A DNA stretch of 64,000 bases, from positions 62,001 through 126,000 of the forward strand of contig JALKBU010000008.1 of NCBI GenBank assembly GCA_023091735.1, written 5' to 3'. Positions 1 through 10,170 of this stretch are shown one piece after another. Under the pieces are notes generated by a model that made no database searches, had not been told where the DNA came from, and was given only the letters and a program-made list of their open reading frames with translations. The translations under genes and the position numbers were made by a program. Origin of the DNA: Trichomonas tenax. Lineage: Eukaryota > Parabasalia > Trichomonadida > Trichomonadidae. How positions within the stretch are numbered: the first letter of the stretch is position 1; each line of letters begins with the position of its first letter.

Positions 1-1
1 A

Positions 2-3000
2 CGTTTAAACAATGAAGTAGCTCAACAGAACGAAGCAATACAAATTCTTGAAGACGAACACAAGAATACTGTTGCTGACTTAACAGGACAAATCGAAGAA
101 AAGAATAATGAGATTCAAAAACTACAATCAATCAAGGCCGAAAATGAAAACACAATTAAATCATTGAATGAAGATATTGCAACAAAGACGGCTGAAATCG
201 AGGTTCTCAACAACGACAAAGCTGAGAAAGAGAATAAGATTCAAGAACTCACAAAGGATCTTTCTGAAACTCAGAGCAAATTACATCAATGCGAAGATCA
301 ATTTGCAAATATGTCAAAGTCCGGTGATCAGTTGTCAACTGAGTTGTCTAATGCACAGAAGACAATTTCAGAGCTCAATGCTAAGATTGCTGATTTAGAG
401 AATCTCGTTCAGAATGTTACTGAAACGAAGAATAATCTTGAATCAGATAAACTCAACTTAGAACAGAACAAAGCAAACAATGAAAAAGAAATTGAAGAAC
501 TTAAGGCTGCTAAAGCTAATCTTGAAGATGAAAAGAAGAATCTGCTCGAAAACAAGGCCAATCTTGAGAAACAAGTTGCTGATTTGCAATATGCAAAATC
601 TCAACTTGAAAATGAAAAGAAGAATCTGCTCGAAGTAAAGTCGAATCTCGAAACAGCTAAAGCAAATCTTGAGGAAGAGAAGAAGAATTTGCTTGAAAGC
701 AAGTCAAATCTTGAAAATGAAGTTTCAGGTTTGAAGAATGATAAAGCACAACTTGAAGATGAAAAGAAGAATCTTCTTGAAGTCAAAGCAAATCTTGAAT
801 CTGCTAAGTCACAACTTGATACAGATAAAGCTAACCTTGAAGCTGAAAAGAAGCTTCTCGAAGAAGAGAATGCTGCTGCCAACAAGACAATCGAAGAGAA
901 GAATGAAGAAATCGATGATTTGACATCGCAGTTGAATGTCAGAACAAGAGATCTTTCACTCCTTGAAGACGACTTCAACAATGTCAGCAGTACAAATGAG
1001 GATCAGAATGCTAAACTTGCTGAATTTGAGAAAGATGTCTCAGATAAGAACAAACAGATCGATGATCTCACAAACAACTTAAACGAGACAGCAAAGAATC
1101 GCGATGATCTTCAAAATCAGCTCAATCAATCTCATGAGAACGAACAGAAGCAGTCTGAAGTAATCAAGAAACTCAACGAAGAAGTTAAGCAGAAGAAGGC
1201 AAATATCCAGCAATTGGAAACAACACTCAATGAAAGAAATGCTGAAATCGAGAAACTCAAAGCAGCAAATGAAAAGCTTAACAATGATCTCAAAGAGAAA
1301 TCTGAGTCCTCTGATGTTCAAATTGTTAATTTGCAGAAAGAAAAGGAGGCACTTGAGCAGACGATCAAGGATCTTCAATCACAAGTTGCACCACTTGATG
1401 AAGGTTTGAAGACAAAGAATGAGGAATATGAAAAGCTCAAGAATACAAATATGGCATTAACAAGTGATATCAAAAATATTGGACGTCAATTACAATCATG
1501 CAGGCAAACAATCGAAGCAAATAACAAGAAGATTAAAGAATTATCAGATAATGTTCAGGATGGAAATAATGCAAATGAAAAACTCATGAACGAGAACAGA
1601 TCAATCAAAGCTGATTTGGAGAAACTCGGAAGGCAGTTACAGTCTTGCAAGCAGACAATCGAAGAGAACAAGAAGAAGATCCACGAGATGACATATACAA
1701 TAGCAACCAAGGATTCTCATATCAATGATGAAACTTCATTTAACGAGAAATTAATGAATGAAAACAGATCAATTAAGGCTGATCTTGAAAAGCTTGGAAA
1801 ACAGTTGCAGTCTTGCAAGCAAACTATCGAAGAAAACAAGAAGAAGATTCAGGAAATGAGCGACACAAATGCAGCAGGTACAGAAGCTAACGAGAAATTG
1901 ATGAACGAAAATAGATCAATCAAAGCAGATCTCGAGAAGCTTGGTCGTCAATTACAATCTTGCAAGCAAACAATTGAAGAAAACAAGAAGAAGATCCAAG
2001 AATTAAATGGAATAATCGCTAATAAGGACGCTGAAATCACAGCCGGAAATCAAGCGAATGAGAAGCTTACAAACGAAAGCAGATCTCTCAAGGCTGATTT
2101 AGAGAAACTCGGAACTCAGTTAACATCATGCAAGAAGACAATAGAAGCAAACAACAAAGAAATACAGAGACTCAATGAAATCATCAGTGCAAGAGATGCT
2201 TCAATCGCAGATCTCCAAGAACAATTGAGGCAAAAGGCTGAATCATTGCAGAAATATGAAAGACAGAATGCTAAATCAATCGATGAACTCAATGCTGAGC
2301 TCAAGAAGAAGCAAACACAGATTGAACAACTTGCTCAGAAGCTGAGACAGAAGATGGAGAAGATACAAACCACAGAAAAGCAAAACGCCGACACTATCGC
2401 ACAACTCCAAAAGAAAATCGCTGACAGAGATCAGAAATACAATAACTTGATGAGCGAGAAAACAAACGCTGATAAGCAAATTGTAAAGATGAACATGGAT
2501 ATCAACAATCTCAATGAAACAATCACAGCCAAGAATAGAGGAATCGATGGCCTTAAGAATGATATCGCAAATCTCAATAAAGACATCGAGAAACACAAGA
2601 GCAACATTCAGCAATTGATGGCTGCAATTCGGAAACTCAAGGAAGAGATTACAAATAATAAAGCAACAATACAACAAAAGCAAAGTGAAATCGATCAAGC
2701 TAAGCAAGATATTGCCGATAGAGATGCAAAGATGCAATCTCTGACACAAGATGGAGAGAACTTGATGGAGAAATACAAACACCTCCAAGAAGAAAAGTTC
2801 AAAGTTGATAAACTTGTTCCTCAGCTTAAGATGGACATTGACAATCTCAATACAACAGTCGCATCAAAGAACAGAGATATTGATGGACTTAAAGAAAATG
2901 TTGCATCAATGCAGAAATCTCTTGAATCACAGAAAGCAGAAAACCAGAGACTGAATGAAGAAATTCAGAAACTCCAAGACGAACTCAAACAATCAAGAGA

Positions 3001-6000
3001 TGAAACTGCACAAGAAAGAGAATCTTTGGCACAAACAAAGGCGTTGTTGAAGCAATCAAATGATTCCAATGCTTCACTCACTGATCAACTCACGAAGGCC
3101 AAAGAAACTATCAGCAACAAACAAGCTGAAAATGAAGGACTTATTACTAAACTCAGCAAATCAGCTGAATTGTTAAAGAGCCTCAAATCCGAAACAATTA
3201 ATCAATCTAGTAGCATCAAGCAAAAGGATGATGCAATTGCTAAACTCAACTGCCAAGTTGAACATCTCACAAATGATTTAGCTGCTGCCAATAATGCCAA
3301 TCAAATGGCAAATGTCAGAATTGAAACATTATTGAATGACAACAAACTCAAAGATGAAACAATTAAGATTCACGAAGCTAAGATTGTTGAACTCAACAAC
3401 AAAGTTACTGAATGCGTCAAAGACATTGAAAATAAGAAACGAGAGATTGATTCATTGACTGAACAACTTGAACAACAAAAGGCTGAAAATGCTTCAAAGG
3501 CAGATCAAATCGAGAAGATGAATAACACAATGAAGTATTTAAATAATGCCAACACACATCTCAACAAACAAATTGCAAAGGCTAAAGCATTGTTGAAGAC
3601 AGAACAAGAAAGCAATCAACAACTTCAGCAACAGAGTGAACAACATAGACAAGACATCGATGGCTTCCATTCAAAGATCGATGAGCTCAATGAACTTCTT
3701 GCTGCTAAGGATAATGAAATTGCTTGTCTCAAGGCAGAAAATGCAAAGCTCAATGAGCTTTATCAAAACGCTGCAAATAACCTCAAGGAGAAGGAAATTT
3801 TAGTTCAATCACAGAACAGCAGGTGCATCGATCTTCTCAATCTCACAGAAAAGAAGAGCAAAGAGATTGAAATGCTCAACACCACAAATGAATCACTCAA
3901 CAATGAATTGACTAAATCTCAGATAGAACTTAGAGAGAAGACAACAGAATTAGAAAATGCTAAAGACAAATTCAACGAAGCCAGTAGAAGAATTGCTCTT
4001 ATCGACAATCTCAATGCTTCCACCAAGGAAGGAAAGATGATCAAGAAGGGTCCATCTGCACTTGCTAATGAACTTGAGACAAGGAATAAGTTGATCAATC
4101 AACAAGATAGCAGAATCATCGAAGTCGAATCTGCTCTTAAGTTCGCAAGATCGGAACTCGAAGCACGTGAGAAAGATCTCAAGAACGAGCGCAAGAAGAA
4201 TGATGAAAATCAAAAGCAGATTCAAGTTCTAATTAACGCTCAAAAGAAGTCCGATGCTAAACTTGCAGCTGTTGTCAAGCAACTTGGTGAAAAGGATAAT
4301 AGAATCAATTCTCTTATGAAGCAGGATAACGACGGTCTTGCGAAGGCCTTCAACAAACAAATTAATGACTTGAATGCTGCACTTGAAAAGCAGAAGAACG
4401 ATAATGATTTGCTCAAACGAGAAAACAAATTAATTCAACAGGAACTTGATTCAGTTAAAACACAAAATGTTAAACTCGATGAAACAGTCAGTATATTAAA
4501 GACCGATCATGTGAAGCAGAAAGGAGTCATTGAACAATGCAAGGAGAAACTTGCTGAACTCATGGAAAGAATTCAGCTTAAGAACAAGCAAATGGAGCAA
4601 TTCAAGGCTTCATTTGATCAAAATAGCAGTGAAGCAATGAATGAGCACATTAAAGTTCTTGAACAAGAAGGAGAAATCGCAGAACTCAAGATTTTGATCA
4701 ACAAGCAAAAGAAGTTCATCGGACAACAGAAGCATAAATCCGAAGAATTAGAAAGGAATCTTGCAACAGCAAACAAGGATTCACAAGAAACAATCAAGAA
4801 GCTGCGACAGCAAACATATGAACTTGAAGACAAGATCAGCAATTTGAATCAATCAATCGAAATGAAGAACTTCAAGCTTAGTGAAGCCGAAAAGACAATC
4901 CAAGACTTGAAGAAGCAGATAGATCAAGTTCAGGCTCAAATGGACAACACAAATCAGCAACTTTTGATGTTCTATGACAAGATATCTCGTGAAAGATTGA
5001 TCAACAGAATTGCGGCTCTTGAAAGCACAATTGCAAAGAAGGATGAAGAGCTCGAAGATGCAAAGAATGAATCCAATATGTCAATTGATCTCAATGATCA
5101 ATACACAGCTGAACTTGAAAATAACAGAATTTATCAGCTTGAAAATCAAATGCGCAATCTTCTCAATAAGATGGATGCTTTGAAGCAAGATAATCTCGGC
5201 GAGAAAGAGATTGGACAGAAGATTGCATTCGACTTGAAGAGAGCGAACACAAAGTTTTCAGCAATGGAACAAGCAGCTTCTGAGCATCAGAAAGAAATGA
5301 TGACACTTCAAAAAGAACTTAGAAACTGTGATTTAACTTGCAAAGATTTGCAGACAGAACTTTCTTCAGTTGTTTCCAAACTCAAGATTTCTGAGGCAGA
5401 AAATAATGAGAAACAATCAAAAATCTATTTCATGGCGCAACAGTTCAACAACGCAATGAAGGAACAGGCAGAACTGAAATCCAAATTGCGCGATCTCATC
5501 GAAAGAAAGAATCTCACAGACAACAATGCACAGAAATTGAGCCTTGAAAGTAATGAGTTGAATAATAAAGACGTTCAAAAATCACGAGAAATCGATGAAC
5601 TTAAGGGTGAAATTCGTAAATCAAAAGCAAAGATAACACAGCTTCAATCAGATATTGCTGCTAAAGAGGATGATATCAACGAGCACAATGAAAAGATCAA
5701 GAAACTCGAACAAGAGATTGCTGATAAAGACAAACTTGTTAAAGACATTATGTCGAAGTCATTCTCACAGGATAATCAGACTAAAGTTATGCAGAATGAA
5801 TTGCAGTCGCGTGATGCAAGGATTGCTGAGCAGAAGAACCAAATTTCAACACTTGAGAAGCAGAACAAAGAGTATGAACAAGAAATTGAAGGATTGAAGA
5901 ACCTAATCAAGGAATTAAATGTAGAACAAGGAGAACTCAAAGGAAAGAATTTACAGCTTTCTAATGATTACGAATCATTAGAAAAGACAAATATGGACAT

Positions 6001-7402
6001 TGCAAAACAATTCGAGATCAAGTCTTCTGAATACTTCGATATCATCAAGAAGTTGAATGAAGACATTGAGATGAAGGATGCATCTGTTTCGGAACTCAAA
6101 CAATCTCTTGCTTCTAAGGAGAATGAAGTCAGACATTTGATCAGCGAAGGAAGCAAACTCAACAATACACAAGCACTCACAAATGAAAGAATCACAAGAC
6201 TTGAGAAAGAAATGATAACTCTTAAGAACTTGAACGATGATCTTTTGAAGAGAGCAACAGCAAGCACAGATGAATTGATTGCTAAAGACAATGAAATCCA
6301 TAATCTCAAGTCATTATTGATGGAAAAGGAGAACACGCAAACACTCAATGAAACTGACAATGAAATAGTTTCATTGAAGGAAGCCAACAATAAGCTTAAG
6401 AACGAGATCAAGAATTTGACAGAAAACAAGAGTGTAATTCATCTCCAAATGAAGAACAACGAACTCGAAGCAACGATTAAAGATTTGAATGCACAACTTG
6501 ATAACAAGAACACAGAGATCTCCAACTTGTATAAGAAGGTTTACAAATCACCGTCAACACCGCCGCCAAAAGGAAGCCAGAGCAAACTCGTAAATAAATA
6601 TATTGAAGCAGAAAAGCTCAAAGTTAGAGTTTCCGATCTTGAGAACAAACTCAAGGAACAGCAACAAGGAAATCAAGAGAACGAACGCAAGCTTCAGAAT
6701 GATATCAATCAACTTAATATACGAATCAAGCAACTCAAGCTCAAAGTTAAAGAACTTGAAGGAAAACTCGCTGAGAAAGATAAATCTAATGAATTAAAGC
6801 TTCAAGAACAGAGGCAAAAGATGCAAAATACAATCAATGAATATGAAAAGAAACTCGCTGCTGGAGACAGTAAGAGTGCAACACAGAGAATGAATGAAAT
6901 TCGTGAAAAGCTTAGACTCAAGAATGAAGAAATCCTTGCAAAGGAGAAAATGATCAATGACAAGAATGCGGAAATGAAGAAGATAGTCAATGAAATCGAA
7001 CTTCTATCAAAGAACAATCAAGATCTTAATGCATTATTGAAAGACAAAGATGCTAAAATTAAGAACATCCAGAAGAAGTTTGATATGCTTGATGATGAAA
7101 ATCACAGACTCGAAAGCAAACTTAATTCTTCTCTAAGACAAACAGAAGACTTAAATAACAGCAAGTCATTCGAATTTGCTGACTTGACTGATCAACTCAA
7201 TGCAGCTTTGGCAGAGAACAAGAGACTCAAAGAACAAATTGATGCCACGGTCAAACGCGTCAAAGAGCTTTATGACGAAGAGAGTGACACTGCGAAAATT
7301 AGATTAGTTTCTGATGAACTTATTGATTTAGCTGACTATTGCACCCTTCTCAAGAATCAAAACGAAGAACTCAGAAAACTACTTGCTGAGGCACAAAAAT
7401 AA
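2..7402 (+). CDS. Giant coiled-coil protein, 5'-truncated by window edge
   Basis: The frame is open from base 2, so the gene begins upstream of the window; about 2,466 residues are visible, ending in TAA at 7400-7402. The whole product is heptad-rich coiled coil (Lys, Glu, Asn, Gln, Leu) with no membrane segment or catalytic domain. Two internal repeat families stand out. At about 480-850 there are units built on LEDEKKNLLE. At about 1480-2170 there are five units carrying NENRSIKADLEKLG and QLQSCKQTIE. A short Pro/Ser break (STPPPKGSQS) lies near 6555-6585. Such proteins are common in trichomonads and are often mislabelled as viral A-type inclusion or myosin-like by low-complexity matches. 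A structural role (cytoskeleton, Golgi or flagellar-root scaffold) is inference only. Confidence 0.93.
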   Translation, partial: RLNNEVAQQNEAIQILEDEHKNTVADLTGQIEEKNNEIQKLQSIKAENENTIKSLNEDIATKTAEIEVLNNDKAEKENKIQELTKDLSETQSKLHQCEDQFANMSKSGDQLSTELSNAQKTISELNAKIADLENLVQNVTETKNNLESDKLNLEQNKANNEKEIEELKAAKANLEDEKKNLLENKANLEKQVADLQYAKSQLENEKKNLLEVKSNLETAKANLEEEKKNLLESKSNLENEVSGLKNDKAQLEDEKKNLLEVKANLESAKSQLDTDKANLEAEKKLLEEENAAANKTIEEKNEEIDDLTSQLNVRTRDLSLLEDDFNNVSSTNEDQNAKLAEFEKDVSDKNKQIDDLTNNLNETAKNRDDLQNQLNQSHENEQKQSEVIKKLNEEVKQKKANIQQLETTLNERNAEIEKLKAANEKLNNDLKEKSESSDVQIVNLQKEKEALEQTIKDLQSQVAPLDEGLKTKNEEYEKLKNTNMALTSDIKNIGRQLQSCRQTIEANNKKIKELSDNVQDGNNANEKLMNENRSIKADLEKLGRQLQSCKQTIEENKKKIHEMTYTIATKDSHINDETSFNEKLMNENRSIKADLEKLGKQLQSCKQTIEENKKKIQEMSDTNAAGTEANEKLMNENRSIKADLEKLGRQLQSCKQTIEENKKKIQELNGIIANKDAEITAGNQANEKLTNESRSLKADLEKLGTQLTSCKKTIEANNKEIQRLNEIISARDASIADLQEQLRQKAESLQKYERQNAKSIDELNAELKKKQTQIEQLAQKLRQKMEKIQTTEKQNADTIAQLQKKIADRDQKYNNLMSEKTNADKQIVKMNMDINNLNETITAKNRGIDGLKNDIANLNKDIEKHKSNIQQLMAAIRKLKEEITNNKATIQQKQSEIDQAKQDIADRDAKMQSLTQDGENLMEKYKHLQEEKFKVDKLVPQLKMDIDNLNTTVASKNRDIDGLKENVASMQKSLESQKAENQRLNEEIQKLQDELKQSRDETAQERESLAQTKALLKQSNDSNASLTDQLTKAKETISNKQAENEGLITKLSKSAELLKSLKSETINQSSSIKQKDDAIAKLNCQVEHLTNDLAAANNANQMANVRIETLLNDNKLKDETIKIHEAKIVELNNKVTECVKDIENKKREIDSLTEQLEQQKAENASKADQIEKMNNTMKYLNNANTHLNKQIAKAKALLKTEQESNQQLQQQSEQHRQDIDGFHSKIDELNELLAAKDNEIACLKAENAKLNELYQNAANNLKEKEILVQSQNSRCIDLLNLTEKKSKEIEMLNTTNESLNNELTKSQIELREKTTELENAKDKFNEASRRIALIDNLNASTKEGKMIKKGPSALANELETRNKLINQQDSRIIEVESALKFARSELEAREKDLKNERKKNDENQKQIQVLINAQKKSDAKLAAVVKQLGEKDNRINSLMKQDNDGLAKAFNKQINDLNAALEKQKNDNDLLKRENKLIQQELDSVKTQNVKLDETVSILKTDHVKQKGVIEQCKEKLAELMERIQLKNKQMEQFKASFDQNSSEAMNEHIKVLEQEGEIAELKILINKQKKFIGQQKHKSEELERNLATANKDSQETIKKLRQQTYELEDKISNLNQSIEMKNFKLSEAEKTIQDLKKQIDQVQAQMDNTNQQLLMFYDKISRERLINRIAALESTIAKKDEELEDAKNESNMSIDLNDQYTAELENNRIYQLENQMRNLLNKMDALKQDNLGEKEIGQKIAFDLKRANTKFSAMEQAASEHQKEMMTLQKELRNCDLTCKDLQTELSSVVSKLKISEAENNEKQSKIYFMAQQFNNAMKEQAELKSKLRDLIERKNLTDNNAQKLSLESNELNNKDVQKSREIDELKGEIRKSKAKITQLQSDIAAKEDDINEHNEKIKKLEQEIADKDKLVKDIMSKSFSQDNQTKVMQNELQSRDARIAEQKNQISTLEKQNKEYEQEIEGLKNLIKELNVEQGELKGKNLQLSNDYESLEKTNMDIAKQFEIKSSEYFDIIKKLNEDIEMKDASVSELKQSLASKENEVRHLISEGSKLNNTQALTNERITRLEKEMITLKNLNDDLLKRATASTDELIAKDNEIHNLKSLLMEKENTQTLNETDNEIVSLKEANNKLKNEIKNLTENKSVIHLQMKNNELEATIKDLNAQLDNKNTEISNLYKKVYKSPSTPPPKGSQSKLVNKYIEAEKLKVRVSDLENKLKEQQQGNQENERKLQNDINQLNIRIKQLKLKVKELEGKLAEKDKSNELKLQEQRQKMQNTINEYEKKLAAGDSKSATQRMNEIREKLRLKNEEILAKEKMINDKNAEMKKIVNEIELLSKNNQDLNALLKDKDAKIKNIQKKFDMLDDENHRLESKLNSSLRQTEDLNNSKSFEFADLTDQLNAALAENKRLKEQIDATVKRVKELYDEESDTAKIRLVSDELIDLADYCTLLKNQNEELRKLLAEAQK

Positions 7403-7615
7403 CTTTTTATTAATGTAAACTATTGATATAATATTTTCATAAAATAAACTTTTTGTATATCCATAATGTTATATATGAATTTTTATCAATTTGAAACGTA
7501 TAGAGAGATACCTACAGATAATTTCCATAAGTCAATGACGCTCTAATACGCTTGTTATAGGAAATAATAAACTAAAGTGCTGCATTTCAAATTTAAATCA
7601 ATTGATTCTTTATGA

Positions 7616-7915
7616 TCACCTGATGCAACTCCAACGCCATTACGAACATTAGAGCCAACACTAAATTAAACTGCTTCTGTTTCAAGAACATTGCAGCCAA
7701 CATTGAATCCCACATCGATAAGTGCTGAAGATGCAAAAGCAGTTGATATTGAAGTCAAAAGCAACAACAAATTTGGTATTGGAATTGCAATTGGGGTTGT
7801 TGTAGGACTAATCATTGCAGCAATTGCTTTCATAATATTATATATCATTTTAATCAAAAGAAGGCATAATGTCGAAGTTTCTTCAGAACTCGTATACAGC
7901 AGTTTTCCAATCTAA
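7616..7915 (+). pseudogene. C-terminal remnant of a Pro/Thr-rich single-pass surface protein
   Basis: The frame from 7616 reads through a Pro/Thr-rich stretch (SPDATPTPLRTLEPTLN), a TAA at 7667-7669, then a second similar stretch (TLQPTLNPTS). A strongly hydrophobic segment follows (GIGIAIGVVVGLIIAAIAFI), then a basic stop-transfer IKRRH and a short tail ending YSSFPI. This is the usual C-terminal layout of trichomonad BspA-like and beta-helix surface proteins. The ectodomain is missing and there is no ATG in the downstream open part, so it reads as a dead tail left by a lost gene. The rest of 7403-8097 shows no gene. Confidence 0.6.
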
Positions 7916-8097
7916 TAATTGTCTTTATAATAAACAATGATATATATATCATATAATTGATGTCGGATGACTATAACTGGTTATAATAAATCATGAAATA
8001 TTTTTGTCATGTAATTGATGTCAGAAAACACCAGTCAAATAATTTTGTAAAGTTTTATTGACAAAATGTAAATAGAAAATGGCAGCAATAAAATTTG

Positions 8098-8105
8098 TCA
8101 CTTTT
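8098..8105 (+). promoter_or_regulatory. Initiator-like element TCACTTTT
   Basis: TCACTTTT lies 14 nt before the ATG at 8120. It fits the trichomonad initiator consensus TCA+1[C/T][A/T][A/T]. The same octamer precedes the genes at 20964 and 27019 on the other strand. Confidence 0.6.
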
Positions 8106-8119
8106 CAAAATTTTCCAAA

Positions 8120-8719
8120 ATGAGTTCAAAAATTGTTGCGTTGTTAAAAGGTTATTTGTCAATAATAAAAAACGATGTCAACGATTCCATAAACTGTACT
8201 GTTGACAAAATAAAAAAGTCTAAGCAATTGATCATTTCTGGATGTTATCGACTCCAAATCGAGCAAATTTTTGAAGAAGCCTATAAAATAGCGAATTGGG
8301 TAAAGTACGTGTTCGGGATGCACATTTTGACGAATGTTATTCAACAACTAATAGAGAAAGTTAACTTATTCGAGAATTGCGATAAAGATTTACCAAAAGA
8401 CGTGTTTGAAACAACAAGAGTCTTAGCAACATCATCCTTCTTCATAGATTCTGATGCTTTGCACAAGTTTATGCAATTACTCGCAAAATTTATGAATCGT
8501 GATTTATTTTTGGATTTAACGAACGAATCTAAATGGAACACTGAACTTATAGCGTATATCCTTGGAGGAGAACATAATGCAAAGGATATAATGCAAATTA
8601 TTGCAGCATGTATCGGAAATGATCATGATTTGCGCGAATATTTTAGTTCCATTCTGAAATGTGATATACCTTTACCCGATGAAGTTAAGTTTGTCGAACC
8701 TATTTCCGGAATATTCTGA
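8120..8719 (+). CDS. Helical 199-aa protein, possibly IST1-like
   Basis: Intact 199-aa frame from an ATG 14 nt after an initiator-like TCACTTTT. The product is predicted all-helical with no signal peptide or membrane span. The pattern of an N-terminal long helix (LKGYLSIIKNDVNDSINCTVDKIKKSK), then RLQIEQIFEEAYKIANWV, then a run of further helices, recalls the IST1 domain of ESCRT-III regulators, which bind Vps4 and act in membrane scission. The resemblance is by layout, not by an invariant motif. It could equally be an unrelated lineage-specific helical protein. It is convergent with the downstream Rab gene (206-bp gap). Confidence 0.7.
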   Translation: MSSKIVALLKGYLSIIKNDVNDSINCTVDKIKKSKQLIISGCYRLQIEQIFEEAYKIANWVKYVFGMHILTNVIQQLIEKVNLFENCDKDLPKDVFETTRVLATSSFFIDSDALHKFMQLLAKFMNRDLFLDLTNESKWNTELIAYILGGEHNAKDIMQIIAACIGNDHDLREYFSSILKCDIPLPDEVKFVEPISGIF

Positions 8720-8925
8720 TACGAAATTTTATTATTTTGTTTTGATGTTTGTTAAACCCCCTACTGTTTGTTATTGTTTCAACATGAATCTCTTATATAT
8801 TATTTATATATAAATTTTGAAAATATCAAAAATTAAAAGCCGTCAATTAGCGTATCAATAACTTTTGGATTTTACGTGTTACGGAATAAATAACAAATGG
8901 AAATATTAGAAATATATAAAAAAAA

Positions 8926-9525
8926 TTAGCAACCACAGCCATTTTCCTGTTGTGGGTGAATGTCCATTTTCTCTTTAGGAATATTGACGACTACGCGTTC
9001 TTCTTCCTGTTGTTCTGTATCGACTGGAATTGGGATTTGAATAATTATGTCAAATAGCTCTGTTATATTATCAGATCTCTGTGCTGATGTCTCTATAAAC
9101 TTAGCGTTGATTTGCGAAGCGAATTTCTTTCCTTCCTCTGCAGAAACTGCTCTTGATGCATCAAGATCGCATTTATTTCCTACAATAATGAAGACAGGAT
9201 CAGCGTTATTTAAGACCATTTGATACCACTGCTGGATATTGTCGAAACTCTGTTTGCATGTTATATCATAAACTAAAACAGCGACTGTAGATGATCTAAT
9301 ATATGCAGGAATGAGCGAATGGAACTTCTCTTGGCCCGCTGTATCCCAAATTTGGAGTGATATCTTTTTATCTGCTTCATTTACATTTTTAGCGAAGTAA
9401 TCAATGCCGATTGTAGAGTTATACTGAGGATCGCAAGAATTGTAAATGTATTGATTGATTATTGACGTCTTTCCGACTGATGAATCTCCAATAAAGATGA
9501 TTTTATGGAAAGGAAAGGAAGTCAT
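8926..9525 (-). CDS. Rab6-like small GTPase
   Basis: 199-aa Rab GTPase. All nucleotide-binding boxes are intact: P-loop GDSSVGKTS (13-21), switch I Thr38 in STIGIDYF, switch II WDTAGQEKF (60-68), NKCD (117-120) and ETSA (145-148). The C-terminus is CGC, a double-cysteine geranylgeranylation signal. Residues SLIPAYIRSSTVAVLVYDIT resemble the Rab6 subfamily, which works in Golgi-ER and endosome-Golgi transport; subfamily assignment is inference. The longer frame at 9534 begins with GTG, so the ATG at 9525 (MTSFPFHK) is taken as the start. No initiator motif is obvious just upstream. Confidence 0.95.
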   Translation of the reverse strand: MTSFPFHKIIFIGDSSVGKTSIINQYIYNSCDPQYNSTIGIDYFAKNVNEADKKISLQIWDTAGQEKFHSLIPAYIRSSTVAVLVYDITCKQSFDNIQQWYQMVLNNADPVFIIVGNKCDLDASRAVSAEEGKKFASQINAKFIETSAQRSDNITELFDIIIQIPIPVDTEQQEEERVVVNIPKEKMDIHPQQENGCGC

Positions 9526-10080
9526 TTCTTCCACTTTTATCGTTCAGTTTTCTTTTTTTTTTTTTGGAAATTGATTTTGCTTTAAAATTTTAAAATTAAA
9601 TCTAGAACTCGATTTATTTTACTTTTTGTAATATATATATCAGATCCGATTTTGAAATATGCATGTCGTTTTCCATGAAAATAGGACCCTCGGCGACAAT
9701 GGTGTCTAGACCCTTTAATTGGGGGAGGGGTAACCCCTTGTAACAGAAAGTGTCATTTTACATGAGAGCATGATCCTTCAATTGTAATGCTTCATACAGC
9801 GCCCTTCTCACTCGGAAGTGAATACTACCCCTTTTTAGAATCTTGAAGAGCTTAAATGATGCCAATTGGCTTTATTACTTCCAACTAGTCCTCTGCGACG
9901 AATATCTGTTGCGTTTCTGCATTCAGAATACAAGCCAAAGCCATTTTTATCTTCGTTCGAACTCATTTCAATATGAACCGTTTTTTTATCCTTATTACAT
10001 ACAGGCAGTCAGCTGCTATGCCGTAATGTTTCTACATTTATTTTACGAATAAACATATTATAATTTTGATATTATTAAAT

Positions 10081-10170
10081 ATTTCCAGAATTGCTCAATT
10101 TCTGGTTGATTTTCTCCAGAGCATCGCTTGTATTGAGGAAACCAACCAGAAATTGAGCATTCTTGGAAAT
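10081..10170. repeat. 28-bp-arm inverted repeat (hairpin)
   Basis: Arms 10081-10108 and 10143-10170 are reverse complements apart from about two differences (core GCTCAATTTCTGGTTG), with a 34-nt loop. It lies in gene-free DNA. It could be a small foldback element or the transcribed hairpin of a lost gene. Confidence 0.85.

Noticed and set aside
2..7402. Viral A-type inclusion or myosin-tail protein label
   Set aside because: Such matches come from generic coiled-coil composition; no myosin head or viral feature is present.
9526..9534. GTG start three codons upstream of the Rab gene
   Set aside because: Nuclear trichomonad genes start at ATG; the ATG at 9525 gives a normal Rab N-terminus.
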